From contig NW_025943811.1 of the NCBI RefSeq assembly GCF_000764305.2, positions 39,765-103,764 on the forward strand: a stretch of DNA of 64,000 nucleotides, given 5' to 3'. This DNA comes from Hyalella azteca. Its lineage: Eukaryota; Arthropoda; Malacostraca; Amphipoda; Hyalellidae. The notes beneath the pieces are model-generated. The model was not told the DNA's origin, ran no database searches, and saw only the letters and a list, made by a program, of their open reading frames with translations. Shown here one piece after another: positions 22,322 through 34,042 of this stretch (the stretch's first letter is position 1; each line of letters begins with the position of its first letter). The translations under genes were made by a program, and so were the position numbers.

Positions 22322-24103
22322 CCGTCAAACAGGGTAAAAAGGGACAGTTTTGAGCGTTTTTTGTTAATGACTTCTTACCATGAAACATTTCAGAAAAAAG
22401 TTTAGGCTCATTTTATAGCTCTTTGCGAGGGCTATCGAATGGCAACTTCCAAAAAATTCCATATGCTATTCGTGAGGTGCTAGATGCAAAATAAAACCGT
22501 CTCGATTTACCCCTGGTAATGGGGTAATCTGGAACACTTGCTATAAAAGTTAATTTTAAAACGTTTGAAGCATGCAGAGTGTACTCATTCATTACTAACA
22601 GTACTCTGAAGTCCTCTTTCATAGTAGATGATGTATATGTAAAATAAATGAAATTTTCTGTGATTTTTACTTGTTTTTCTATTATTGATATGATATTACC
22701 ATATTCATTAATTACTGTATTATTGATGTGATATTACCGTATCCATGGACATGCCATTGAGCATTTACAACGACCTTGTCCACTGCAAGCTTCATATCAG
22801 CAGCCTTATAGCATTTCTTCTGTATCTGTAAGCTTACAGGATGGCTTGTATTTTCACACCATTTTAATTGGGTTGAGCAAAGTTACTGCAAAAAAAGATC
22901 ATGAAAAACATACCTGAAACATATATAGCATTCTATGTACAATTTTGTGATGACCGATGATGCACTAATTTTTTGATAAGTGAATTTTTTTTGCTGAGCG
23001 AGGTAAATGTAATCAAAATTTGTTGTTGGTAATCAATTTTTTTGTTAACTGGAGCCTTTGCTAACTGAGGTTCTACTGTAAATGCATTATTAAGGTTGTT
23101 CCCAATTACTCTTAGAGGAGTGTCCCTTTTTACCCCATCGCGCGTACATGGCTGCCATTTTTTTAATGAGATAGGCAAAGTTCCGTCAATCATGTTTTCA
23201 AGCCAACACCCGGGTGCAACTTTTATGTAAGGAAAATTTTTTAATACGGTGAATATATTTTTTGCTCCAGACCTTTGCAGAGGTACTTTTCCAAAATCAC
23301 ACATTTTTTAGCAATTTTTTAAAGATAGTAAATGTTTGATTTCTTCACTAGCTTTATACATGGTAGATAGTAAATAAATAAATATAAAAATATTTTTAAA
23401 AACCACATTTTTCTGGTTTTACAAGACTAAAAATAGTGAAATAAAATAAATAAAAAAAACTTTTAAAAACCACATTTTCTTAATGGAGAAAAAAGGAAAA
23501 CATTTACTCTTACATAACATTTAAGTTATGTAATGTTATGTAAGAGTAAATGTTTTTCTTTTTTCTCCGTTAAGAAAACGTGGTTTTTAAAAGTTTTTTT
23601 ATTTATTTTATTTCACTATTTTTAGTCTTGTAAAAACCAGAAAAACATGGTTTTTAAAAATATTTTTATATTTATTTATTTTCTACTTTTTATTTAGCAA
23701 TTTTAGCAATTCAAGTCAATTTCCAGGGTTGGCAAGTGTGGATGTTTGAGAAAAAACTCAATTCCAAACCGTGAATTTTTAGTGTTTTTTTTTTAATTTG
23801 TTTAAAAAAAATTTTAAAGTTATTATTTCTGATGATCAAGTCTTGAATTGTTAGGCAGCATAAACATGCATGCCAAATTTCAGCTTACTAGGATCGTTAG
23901 AAGTGCTCTAAATTAAGGTTTGAATTTTTGATGACAGACACACACGAAACAAAGTCAAGAAAAACGTGGTAAAATGTTGAAGTTTACGCCACTATTTTTA
24001 GTTTTGCAATATTTTGATTAGTTTAGCTGCTACAACATTTCTACAAAATGTGGGACGCGCGTCCCACTTTACCATGTCCGTCCCTTTTTACCTTGTTTGA
24101 CGG
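22322..24103. mobile_element. Family C TA-target element, copy 2
   Basis: The termini CCGTCAAACAGGGTAAAAAG and, reverse complemented, CCGTCAAACAAGGTAAAAAG are flanked by TA at 22320-22321 and 24104-24105. The uninterrupted hAT sequence at 14430-14470 shows the pre-insertion order. No transposase ORF is recognisable. A family F foldback element is nested inside at about 23355-23975. Confidence 0.85.
23355..23975. mobile_element. Family F foldback element, copy 2
   Basis: Arms of about 165 bases at 23367-23530 and 23533-23695 are nearly perfect inverted repeats around acatttaagttatgt. A single-copy right portion follows, ending caagaaaaacgtggt at about 23970. This is the most complete hairpin of the family in the window. 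It lies within the family C element. Confidence 0.8.
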
Positions 24104-24507
24104 TATATGGATGACTAAAAAGGGCAGTTACGGTATTGCCTCCAAGAATGGCCAAGGTGGTGTTTACCATTTTAGGACTTTTGGGTAAACAATTATTGAA
24201 AAGTCATACATTAGCTTTGTAAAGTTTGTATGGAGGAAGTTATTGAGCTAAATATTGACCATTTAACTGGCTTCAATATACAACAACACTTCAGGAATGC
24301 TGATCTTCTAAACATTGAAGAGTCACATAACAGATAGGTAACTGATAGCACAGTCAACAGGCACTGCATTTGTACCTATTTTTTTACTTTGAATAAATGT
24401 TATTCTGTTTTGTGATGGTATTTTTTTTTTGTTCCAGAGGAATATTTGTCCAGGATTGAGTTTTGAAATTGACTATCACCAAATAATTTAAATTTTACTT
24501 TAGCAGT

Positions 24508-27500
24508 ATGGAGGAAAGGGAAGGTAAGAATATATATAAATTGGCAGTTTCCAATATTGGCTTGGTTGTAGAAACTTATCTTTGAGGAACTAAAACTAGA
24601 ATTTGATCAGAATCTATTCCTAGAAGTCCATTTTGCAATGATAATAGCTTGAATTTAGAATGATAGTAATGAGGGTGTCAATGTTTGTTGCCTTACAAGT
24701 TTCAAAGATAAAATTTGAAGTCCAATAGATCACTATTGAATTAATTGAAATTGTTTTAATTTTGTTTGCCTTTTTGTATCTTGAGCTTGCATTCTTACTG
24801 AACTTTTATGTTGCTCAAAATAGGAGAATTTTTCTTTGCATATAGCCTGTGAGTCTGCCAAGATTTTGCTGGTTGCTCTGACCTACAGTATATATAGGTA
24901 GGTATTTATAATTGTTCATTTTCTTGCTATTACTAGGAGCATAAAATAGTATAAATGTAGTTAATCATTTGACCTATTTTCATGTTATCCTGAAATTAAT
25001 TTTCATTCTGAAACTTTGTCGTATATATCAGCTCATATTTTCATAAATTTATTGGATATATACATATCCTTTATTTATTTTCCATATGCATAAGTCCTTT
25101 CCAATCTTGTTCCCCTGTTATGCAATTTTATTTATTTATTTTCATTATTATTTTACTCTGTACAATTTGCTGGTTTTATTTTAGTAAACTATGTTTCAGA
25201 CTTGGGTTTTCTCCAGTCAAAATGGCCTAAATTGACCAGCTTCATCTCGTATCTGACTCAGTCAGTACTTCCTTCTCAGGTAATCTTCATACTTCATACA
25301 ATATATATTTATTTGCATTCATCTGTTTTAAAATTTCTTTTACTCTGTGTGAAAAGTGTTTAACTATGAATCTCGCCCACTGCCATAGCAACTATATATT
25401 ATTATTCATATTTTAACACTGAATGGAGTGTCCTGATCTGAATTAGGATAGTGTTGCTTGGGCCGAAATCTTGAGTCAGAATACTAATTTTCTCCTGTAG
25501 CAATAATCTCTCTGCATTGGAACACAATAATAAATATATAATAGATTATTTTAAGTGCTTATAGTACAAGTTTCTGCTGAATTTGCCCAAATTTACATCA
25601 AGTACCTACCTTTAAATTCTTTGTGATTTTCATTTCACAAGACTTTCAAGTGCCTTTTGCATTTTAATATTTGAATTAATATGTTGCAGTCAACTTTCAG
25701 ATGTAATAATAGGTTTGTTCAACTTCCAGAATCTACCAGCTCGCCCTCAATCCTTATTGGACTTGGATGTTGTGTCTGATGAACTTTATGAGGTGGGAGG
25801 CGTGGAAATAATGCCATCTGTGTCCACCCTGCCACGGCGATCAGTCCTCAAAACATCTTCTGTAAGATTATATGATATAAACTTCTTTCCAATGCATGAA
25901 TTCCGGGTACTGTGAAATAAAATGTATTTCAATGTGAAATTTTGTGAAAAAAATTCCAAATTGGAAAGTTAGAATAAGTTTCCTATTCAAGTTAATAATA
26001 AAGATGCTAATTTTTTTATTGCATCTGAGGTAATTTTATTTTAGGTTTGCTCTTTATTCTACTTTTTCTAGCCCAGAATTTGCTGATGAAGTTCAGTATC
26101 TTATTATGGTTTTATAACCAATTGAATTTAATTGCACGAGCAATTAATACTTAAACTGTATTAACTTTAAACTGCATTAACTTTCACTGCTAAAATTTTT
26201 CTATGTTGTTATTTTTAAAAAATTACTCTGGATAGTTGTAAAAGAAAGTGCTAAAATTACTGCCTACAGTTGCACTTAAATATGAATTTTAATGCCAGTT
26301 TCATAAATCTTGCAGAATTGGTTAATGAATTCATTAGAATCTAAGACAAAGAAGTCTACTGAAAATCAATTTCAAATTAAGTGTTGCATGTTTTTCCTTA
26401 ATAAATTTCAAATATTATCTACCTAAGCTAAGAATTTGATCATTTTAAATATGTGCCTCACATCATTAACCTTTAAATTTTATAAATTCGCCCTGTTCTT
26501 CCTGATTGACTTGTTTTCAGGCTCCAAGTTTTAGTATATATATATATATATACGTAACTAAGCCAAATATGATGTGTCAAAAAGGGTTGATGTGTAATAT
26601 GTTCCTAGTATTTTCTCTCAACTTTGACAAAAAAAAATAATTTTTCTTTCCCTCAACATTCTTTCGTTTTCAGTCTGCTGCTCTGACGAGACAGTCACCG
26701 CGCCGTGCTGCTGGCACTCAGAGATACTATGGCACACCTCATCCAAGGGCTTCCATCAACCGAAGAGATGGCCTCCAGTCAGGAAAATCCTCTCCTGTTC
26801 TGCTGGACCTTGACTCGGAAGACAACGCTGACATCCACGTCCTACCAACTCCTGCTGGGTTTAAGACAAAGGACATAGGAGAAATGGCCATCGCTGCCCA
26901 ACGACACAGAAAAAATCACTTCACACCAGCTATTAGCAAGAGCCGATTGACTTTTGATGAACATTCTTCACATGCAAAATCACAACAAAGCAACACTCCT
27001 CAAATTAAAGTGGGTGGAAATGACGGCCTCACTGACTCTGATGATGAAGTTATGGATGGAATTGAAAACGATAACTGCGATGGCAGGGATTTGGTTGGAT
27101 CTGTTGAAATTGTGGACAATTTCAAGTCGCCAAGTTTGTCTAAGTTTCAGTTTCACCCCACAATAACATCTACGACTGAACGCAAGATGAGCAAGGGACT
27201 AACTCGCAAGGAGAACAAGTTCCAATTGAAGAGTAGTAGATCTGCTGCCAATGGTTCTTTGCTTCGTCGGAACGGCAGAATTTCCGCCCGACTTGCGCTA
27301 GAGCCGCTCCGAGGTGTAAGCAACCCGTTTTCTCGACCCAGGAGCTCACAATTTAGTTCTTGCATGCCTTCTGGACGACCAGGCATCTTTGCTAAGAAAG
27401 GTTTAAGCAGAATGGGACTCCCAGAAGCCTATTTTTCCTCAGCCAGAGATTGCTACAAGCCTGCTGACAAGCAGCAATACCTGGAGCTGGTGAAGCAAGT

Positions 27501-29488
27501 TGCAGCTTTAGGCAGCACTTTTTATGGCAGTAGCACTAGTGGGTTCAGCACGAGCAGTGTTTCATCAGTTCCTGTGACCAAAACCATCATGGGGGCCGAC
27601 TGGTCACGAAGAAAAGCACTTGAAATCGAAGAGAACGCTGGGCAAAGGAAAAAAACTGCACTCAATGAAATTTCTTTGTGGACAGACGACCAGGAGAGCA
27701 TGAAATTAAGTGGAGTGGACAGCGTTCGTGACGATGTTAAACCAAAAGCGTTTGTTTTACAAACGGAGAAAAATGTGAAGAATAAATCAGCAGATAAGGA
27801 GGTTGACTTAGTCGCAGAAGGTCAGGACGATGACCTCATAATAACCAAAGAGAACATCAAGAAAGTAGTTCGCCTGAACTCTTTTGAACAACATTCCAAG
27901 TTTAGTATCTTCAAAAAGTTTAATGAAGGTTGGATTCAAGATGTTAAAAGTCGCCGTTTGCAAAAGGAAGCAGAACTTGAAAGACCTCTTCGGGAGTCGC
28001 AAGAAACCTTGAAACTAGGATTCGAGAGGCGGAGGAAAACGCCCTCCATTGAAGACGTCGTAAACCGACGTTTTCAGATGCTTGATATGCGTCATCCTGC
28101 TGCTAGGATTGAGCTTAAAGAAGAGGATGTCTTGGTGGAATTAACTCCTAAAATGGAGAATGTGATCTCCAATGCCTTACGCAAACATCCACCTGGCGAA
28201 GTCCTGACTGAAAAATTTAACATCCAGATCACGAGACGGGACATAGCAACGCTTGACGGGCTCAACTGGCTAAACGATGAGGTCGTCAATTTCTACATGA
28301 ACTTGATCATGGAACGAAGTCAGAGTGAGAAGCTTCCATCAGTCTACGCTTTCAATACTTTCTTCTACCCAAAACTCATCAAGATGGGATTTTCTGGTGT
28401 GAAGCGCTGGACTAAAAAGGTCAGTAACTCATCAAATAAAGTTAAAAGGATTTGGTGTTGTACGAGGTGTCTTGTTTCGTTTATAATTAGACCTTATGGA
28501 ATATATCAGATTAGACGTAAGCATTTTTCACAAAAATTTTCAGTGCACGAGGAAAAGAGGGAATTTCTTCTTGCATTACAACATAGAATATTGGTCAATC
28601 TGGGTAATGTCAGTGAGGAAAATCTATGTTGAAATTTAATGTAACCATAACTATAATTTAAAGAGAACAAATCAGTCAGTGAGTGGGTTGTCCGAGTGGT
28701 TCGGATCATTAAGATTGCAGCCGCGAGTGGAGGTTTGAAAACCACTGTCGGTTGTGGAAATTCTAGGAAAAATCATTAAGGTTGCAGGGCTGTTAAGAGC
28801 CGATTACAAGCTAACGTGGCCTAAATAAACGCTGACACCACCATTATTATAATAAATACACGTTAAACTTTAATGTAATCATAAAGTTTCCTATCCCTAG
28901 AACCATTTATGAGCACGCAAATTCGAGTTGAAAGATTTTGACTTGTTTTAAGTTGACCATGACTAGGCATGGTGTTTAACCTGTTCATTTTATTAGATAA
29001 GTAGATATTTTTAGATATAGGCAGGCTATTTGCCAATTATTTTTTCACTATTAGATGATATAATTGTCGCGTATGCTTTAAATATCTATTGCATCGTCTT
29101 GCAGATTGATATCTTCAGCTACGACCTGCTGTTGGTGCCCGTACATCTTGGCATGCACTGGTGTCTGGCGACCATCGACACACAACAACGCGTCATCTGC
29201 TACTACGACTCCATGTTGGGTGACAACCCCCAGTGTCTACATGAACTCAGGAAATATCTCGCCGACGAGAGCATGGATAAAAAGAAATCCGCCATTGATC
29301 TCAGTGGCTGGAAATATGAAACTCCAAAGGATATTCCTCAGCAAATGAACGGTTCTGATTGTGGAATGTTCGCCTGCAAATTTTCTGAGTATCTATCGAG
29401 GAGAAAACCTATCACATTCACTCAAGACCACATGCCTTACTTCAGACGTAGGATGGTCTACGAAATCGTGACCAATAAATTACTGTGA
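24508..29488 (+). CDS. SENP1: SENP1/Ulp1-type SUMO-specific cysteine protease
   Basis: This is a deSUMOylating protease of the C48 family, expected in the nucleus or at the nuclear envelope. It cuts SUMO precursors and removes SUMO from proteins. The model has five coding exons: 24508-24523, 25185-25279, 25730-25861, 26674-28419 and 29105-29488. All junctions are GT-AG and the frame is continuous, giving 790 aa. A possible 5' UTR acceptor precedes the start at 24437. Residues 1-590 are a poorly conserved regulatory region. The Ulp1 domain spans about 591-790, with LNWLNDEVVNFYMN, the HLGMHW histidine (His681), YYDS (Asp698) and IPQQMNGSDCGMF (Gln743, Cys749). All catalytic residues are present with normal spacing. 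SENP1 and SENP2 are not separable here. The first two small exons are less certain than the rest. Confidence 0.93.
28681..28860 (+). mobile_element. tRNA-derived SINE in the last protease intron
   Basis: The head reads gggttgtccgagtggttcgg, a class II tRNA-like A box, and gaggtttgaaaacc lies where a B box (GGTTCGAAACC) would be. A tRNA-unrelated body follows, then an attattataataaat tail. The spacing fits an RNA polymerase III promoter from a tRNA-Leu or tRNA-Ser-like ancestor. A real tRNA is unlikely because the acceptor stem does not pair. Confidence 0.65.
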
Positions 29489-30953
29489 AGGCTTAGATTT
29501 TACCTTGATTTCTGATGTTGTGAAATGAACTTGTGATTATGTTCGCTGCACCCTTCGTCCAGTACGTCAAGATATATTGCACAGAATCTCTGAAATTTGT
29601 GAAGCAAAATTTTTGTGTCGAGGCTTGGCGTGTGTCAGTTCAGGCCTGGTATCTTTCGTCCTGTTCAAGTTGGTAGCGGAAATTACTTTTGCATTGAAAA
29701 CGTTGAGGAGAAACTAAAATGATACGAACTTGAGATATGAAACAGTGCAGCTGGCAGAGCTTTCTTTTGGACTCGTGGCTGATGTCAATTTCTGGTTTTA
29801 TATTAAGGTCTTGTAAATATGATCTTAAAATTTTGTTGTCTGCCAACTGATGAAGTTGATTTTCATGTATATAGTTAACATTCCCTTTTGAAGCATGTAT
29901 TTTCGGGTAGCATATTTACCTTTGCTAAATCCTGAGTGTTTTTGTTGATTTTGAAAATTCAAAATTTTGTGTTGGTTGTGTATTCTATGAATGCATTTTT
30001 GCTTGTGATTCTTCGGTATTGAATTTTGACTTACGTTCGCTCATACTGAAATAATTTCTGACTTAGATATTATTACCGTGGCAAGTTTCATTTTCATATG
30101 TATATATATCAATATATTACAGTATTTATGGAGCTTTAATTAAGGAAACCGCAAACGTCACGTGTAGTTTCTAGTTATTCGTAACTCATTTATTACTGTG
30201 ACCTAACATTGCCTTCACGGTCGAGCTGGAAACCATCAGGTCCAGAACTTCATTGGAAATTTAGTAGTTTCGATTTGCGTTAAACCAATATATGATAACT
30301 AAAATTACTGTAAATAATTAAAACATTGTCAATGAAGTTTTTCCATTTTAGGAACACGACACTTGGAAAAATTCATGAACACCGAAGAGCTTATTACACG
30401 GATTTTTCTTGGAACAATTTAATCATCTTGAAATGTAAAGTGAAGTGAGGCTTTAACATTCATTTGTATATTTGCATAAGTCGTAAGTAGGCGTTTTTTC
30501 TAAATAAATGTTCTTTGCATGCGACTTTTTCCTCCTTTGATTTGTGTGGTGACTCAGTTTCCTGCAGGCTTACGAGACGTGCAATACCATGTCTTCGTGT
30601 TTTCATTTCCGCTCGGAAATGTAAAAATGAAATTACGAACTTCTGATTTAGTTTCAATTTTCGTAACATGGCTTAAGGTAAATATTTAAATCCGTCATCG
30701 TTTCCAGTTTATTTTTCGATTTTTCTTATCTACTTGAAATTTTGTTTAATAGTTCAAAGCTTTAAGATCTTCAGCATGACATCATACTATATCGCAATGC
30801 AAATGCAAGTTAATGTCATGTCGATCTTTTTATAATAGATGCGTAATAGGCCATTTCGGTTCCTCCATGTTTCGAATGGAATTTGAGTTCGCAACTCTTA
30901 TCGATAGGTCAAGTGTTTTCAACATTCGTGCCCAAATAATCCTATGTCTGCTG
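29489..30953 (+). other. Presumed protease 3' UTR and intergenic DNA
   Basis: No ORF of note. A possible polyadenylation signal, ctaaataaatgttc, lies near 30500. Nothing else was recognised. Confidence 0.4.
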
Positions 30954-32044
30954 ACTGAATCGACACTTTTGCGGACTCGCCTGCGAACTCGCCTGCGGAC
31001 TCAGCTCAACCGAAGGACTCATAACTCCTACAATACTAAACGGATTTGCTTGAATTTTGGAATATAAGTAGTTATTATTGATACGCTGCGGCAGGAATTA
31101 TTATAAATTTTTACATAAATTAGTTTTCAATTAAAATTAATAAACGTATTTTTTAATCAACCGAAGGACTCATAACTTCTAAAATACTGAACTGATTTGC
31201 TTGAATTTTGGAATATAAGTAGTTATTATCAATACGCTGCGGCAGGAATTATTTCAGATTTTTACATAAATTAGTTTTCAATTAAAACTAATAAACATAT
31301 TTTTTATGCAACCGAAGGACTCATAACTCCTACAATACTGAACGGATTTGCTCGAATTTTGGAATATGAGTAGTTATTATCGATACGCTGCGGCAGGAAT
31401 TATTACAGATTTTTTCATAAATTAGTTTTTAATTAAAACTAATAAACGTATTTTTTGATCCACCGAAACACTCATAACTCCTTCAATACGTAACGGATCT
31501 GCTTGCAATTTGGAACATAAGTATTTGCTGTAAATTCGCTAGTTTATGAATAATCAAAATTAAATAAATATCCAAAATTTTTGATTAAGATGAGAAAACT
31601 TGAACATTGACGCAATAGTTTCGAAGAAGCGCACGGTGTTCATACATTGGGTACGTTATATAATGTTAGTTATGTGTGTTTGCCAAGTCTCGAGTTGCGA
31701 TAGCTCCACAACAGTTGTTTAAATTGTTAAATGGGCCTTGCACGCCCGATAATTTCCAACTGTCCGGATGCCGTTAGAAGAATTGTAGGATTATCTCCTA
31801 GAAATTAGTTCCCTACTGTCTGATCAACCACCTAGGCATTGTACAATATTATATTTTTACATATCCAGGTTTTGAATTTAAAATACTCAATGCTCCATAA
31901 TGCCATTAAAATGGTTAATATAGTGATTTGAAAAAGAAAAAATTTTGTATACCTCTTTATTAAAAATTGACAAAATCATAATTATATCAGTTAGGATTTA
32001 ATACACTATTAATTAAAAGTTGGAATCCTTTTCATCACTCATCA
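30954..32044 (+). repeat. Long inverted repeat, left arm
   Basis: It starts ACTGAATCGACACTTTTGCG and is the reverse complement, with substitutions and small indels, of 36875-38117. Near the outer end is a short repeat of actcgcctgcg. Then come three to four tandem units of about 150 bases (31014-31500), each with gaaggactcataact and gatacgctgcggcaggaat. The inner third (31660-32044) is unique within the arm and ends catcactcatcaag. Confidence 0.9.
31014..31500 (+). repeat. About 150-bp tandem subrepeats of the left arm
   Basis: Units begin caaccgaaggactcat near 31011, 31159 and 31310, with a more diverged ccaccgaaacactcat near 31460. Each ends with an aataaacrtattttt tract. Confidence 0.85.
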
Positions 32045-32995
32045 AGTTTGTTCGCCGTAAAATAATAGCATTTCATTCATATTTCTACTACCTAATTATT
32101 ATCTCATCTACACGATCTGTATAAACACTCACATAATCGTCCATATTTAAGCGGACTTTTACAAAAAGATTTGTATCGCTATTTTTACCGTAGACTGTAA
32201 AACTTATACTGTGATTTTATTACCAAATAAAGCACACGAAAATATCGCAATATATAAATGTTAATCGAAATGTCTCCTCGCATGCCCTTAATTATTTTGC
32301 AACGTAATTTGAATCTGATGAATAATCCATTCAATATTTAAAATAGTAGTATACGAATTGCATTCTGGAATAACTCTCATTGCATTTTGGCGAAATTAAT
32401 TGCGTTCTTATAAACAATGACCCCTATAGGTGCTTGTAATTTATCAAATAAAAATGAATAGTTCAGCCACATATCTTTTAATTACCCACTGGGCAGGGTA
32501 GATATTTTTTGCGTGACTTCTACAACTCATATGACTGCTATAAATTTTTACATTATATGAATCTAGTGATAATCTTAATTGCTTAGTATCTACGCGCTTT
32601 ATTCGTCGATGTGCTGTCATTACGATTTTGCATACCGAATTTATAGCTGATTTCGCGTTATTAGTCAGTTAAAATAATATCTTTATTAATTACAATAGCT
32701 TGCTTATGTTTTTTTACTTCTTTTGGAATGTCATAGCCATTTAATATTTAAACAATATTAGTTTATAACCAACACACTAAATTCAATAATGATGTTCACA
32801 TGTCCATTATAAATACTTTCGCTCTAACTACGCATATTCTACAAGAGAAGCGTAATGACTTCGACTATTTGACATTGGCCCTCGGTCGGATCAAAATTGA
32901 TTACCAATTCTTCCAGTTCAATTTACTTCAAGTTCAAGTTCAGAGTCTATTAACACGAATAACATATAAGCAGATGTGAGCAGCGCTACTTTGAA

Positions 32996-33100
32996 ATGTA
33001 GCGGCCGCTACCGCTACATGCTCCAAATGTAGCGGGCGCTACCGCTACATTTAAGCAATTGTAGCGGTAGCGGTAGCGCCCGCTACATATTTAAGTAGCG
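32996..33100. repeat. GC-rich palindromic CGCTAC cluster
   Basis: Phrases gtagcggccgctaccgctac, gtagcgggcgctaccgctac and gtagcggtagcggtagcgcc can pair with one another in several registers. The tract stands out in AT-rich DNA and lies just before an undetermined base, which fits strong secondary structure. It may be the remnant end of a DNA transposon. Confidence 0.7.
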
Positions 33101-33832
33101 ATACGAGGTTTTGCCNAACGTTGTCCATTCATAGACCTGAAAATGGTCCGAAATTTTAAAACAATATTCCGAAAATTTCATTACAAATGATGAATGATTC
33201 TTTGAGATCCAGAATATAAAAATCTCTACGCTTATACTTTCGAAGATGCTCACTGTATATCCCGTCTCCGAAAGTAATACCTTTCTGAATCCACACATCC
33301 CGCGAAACCGTGATAAGGAATCTCGTTATCCCGAGTCCCGTCATGTTGAATAACATATTTTTTCTGAAATATCCCGTAATAGTAAAATATTCTCCCCGTT
33401 ATAATAAAATTTTGGGCATTGTCGATACATGATATGTACCCCCTAGATACGCGCCCCCTATAACCCCTTAAATAATACTGCCACTTAAGTATCCTGTATA
33501 CGTGGGGTAACAGCGCCCGCTTCTTGTCTGTAGGGAAACTAGCAATAATTGTTTTAAGAAATGTCTAAATTTAAATAATAGTTTTTAATGTAGTGGCCTT
33601 CAATAATGGTAGGGAAGATGTTAAATATAATTAAAAAAAAACATTTTATTCGCTAATGTTTCATTTATTTTCATTTATATATTTCCTTATACAATTGAAT
33701 AAAAAATACTGACATATCTAATTTGCAAGACAATTTAATATTTTGTGTCAGTTTCATGGCGAACCTTTCATGATATGTATTCATAAATAAAGAAAAAAAA
33801 TTGTTTTAATTTTTAAATAATACTCCTTGCAG

Positions 33833-34042
33833 CGAGTGGCCCATTTGACGCTCGAAGACATTCTCAGGGCCCTGGCGGACGAAGGTGACTCGTCCCGCAG
33901 CTCGGACTGCGATATAATTCATCTGCTATTGCTTAAATTTAATATCCATGCAAGGAATATTGATTCAATGCAGCGTAAATTTTATGCGTACAAGAGAGTG
34001 TCGCAACAACTCAGAGATGAAATTCGCCGAATCCTCAACCAT
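33833..34042 (+). CDS. Exon-like segment of unknown gene
   Basis: A 210-base open segment (70 codons, both ends phase 0) lies between ctccttgcag and gtaagtcag, both strong splice signals. It encodes a charged, probably helical peptide, including LTLEDILRALADEG, DIIHLLLLKFNIHARNID and RVSQQLRDEIRRILNH. Codon use looks more GC-rich than its surroundings. I do not recognise the family, and no neighbouring exon was found within the repeat-bounded interior or outside it. Confidence 0.5.

Larger units (their letters stand above)
22179..24290 (-). mobile_element. hAT-related element, copy 2, split by a family C element
   Basis: The pieces 22179-22319 and 24106-24290 align with the reverse complement of the hAT element at 14002-14635: tgcaattagcctactaacaa before the break, ttagctttgtaaagtttgta after it. 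The CAGGG termini are not visible here, so the ends have eroded or been replaced. It is split at a TA by the element at 22322-24103. Confidence 0.75.

Noticed and set aside
28681..28860. Functional tRNA gene
   Set aside because: Boxes resemble a tRNA but the acceptor stem does not pair and a SINE body and tail follow.
33083..33356. Minus-strand open frames with an ambiguous base
   Set aside because: Short, overlapping, without domains or splice support.
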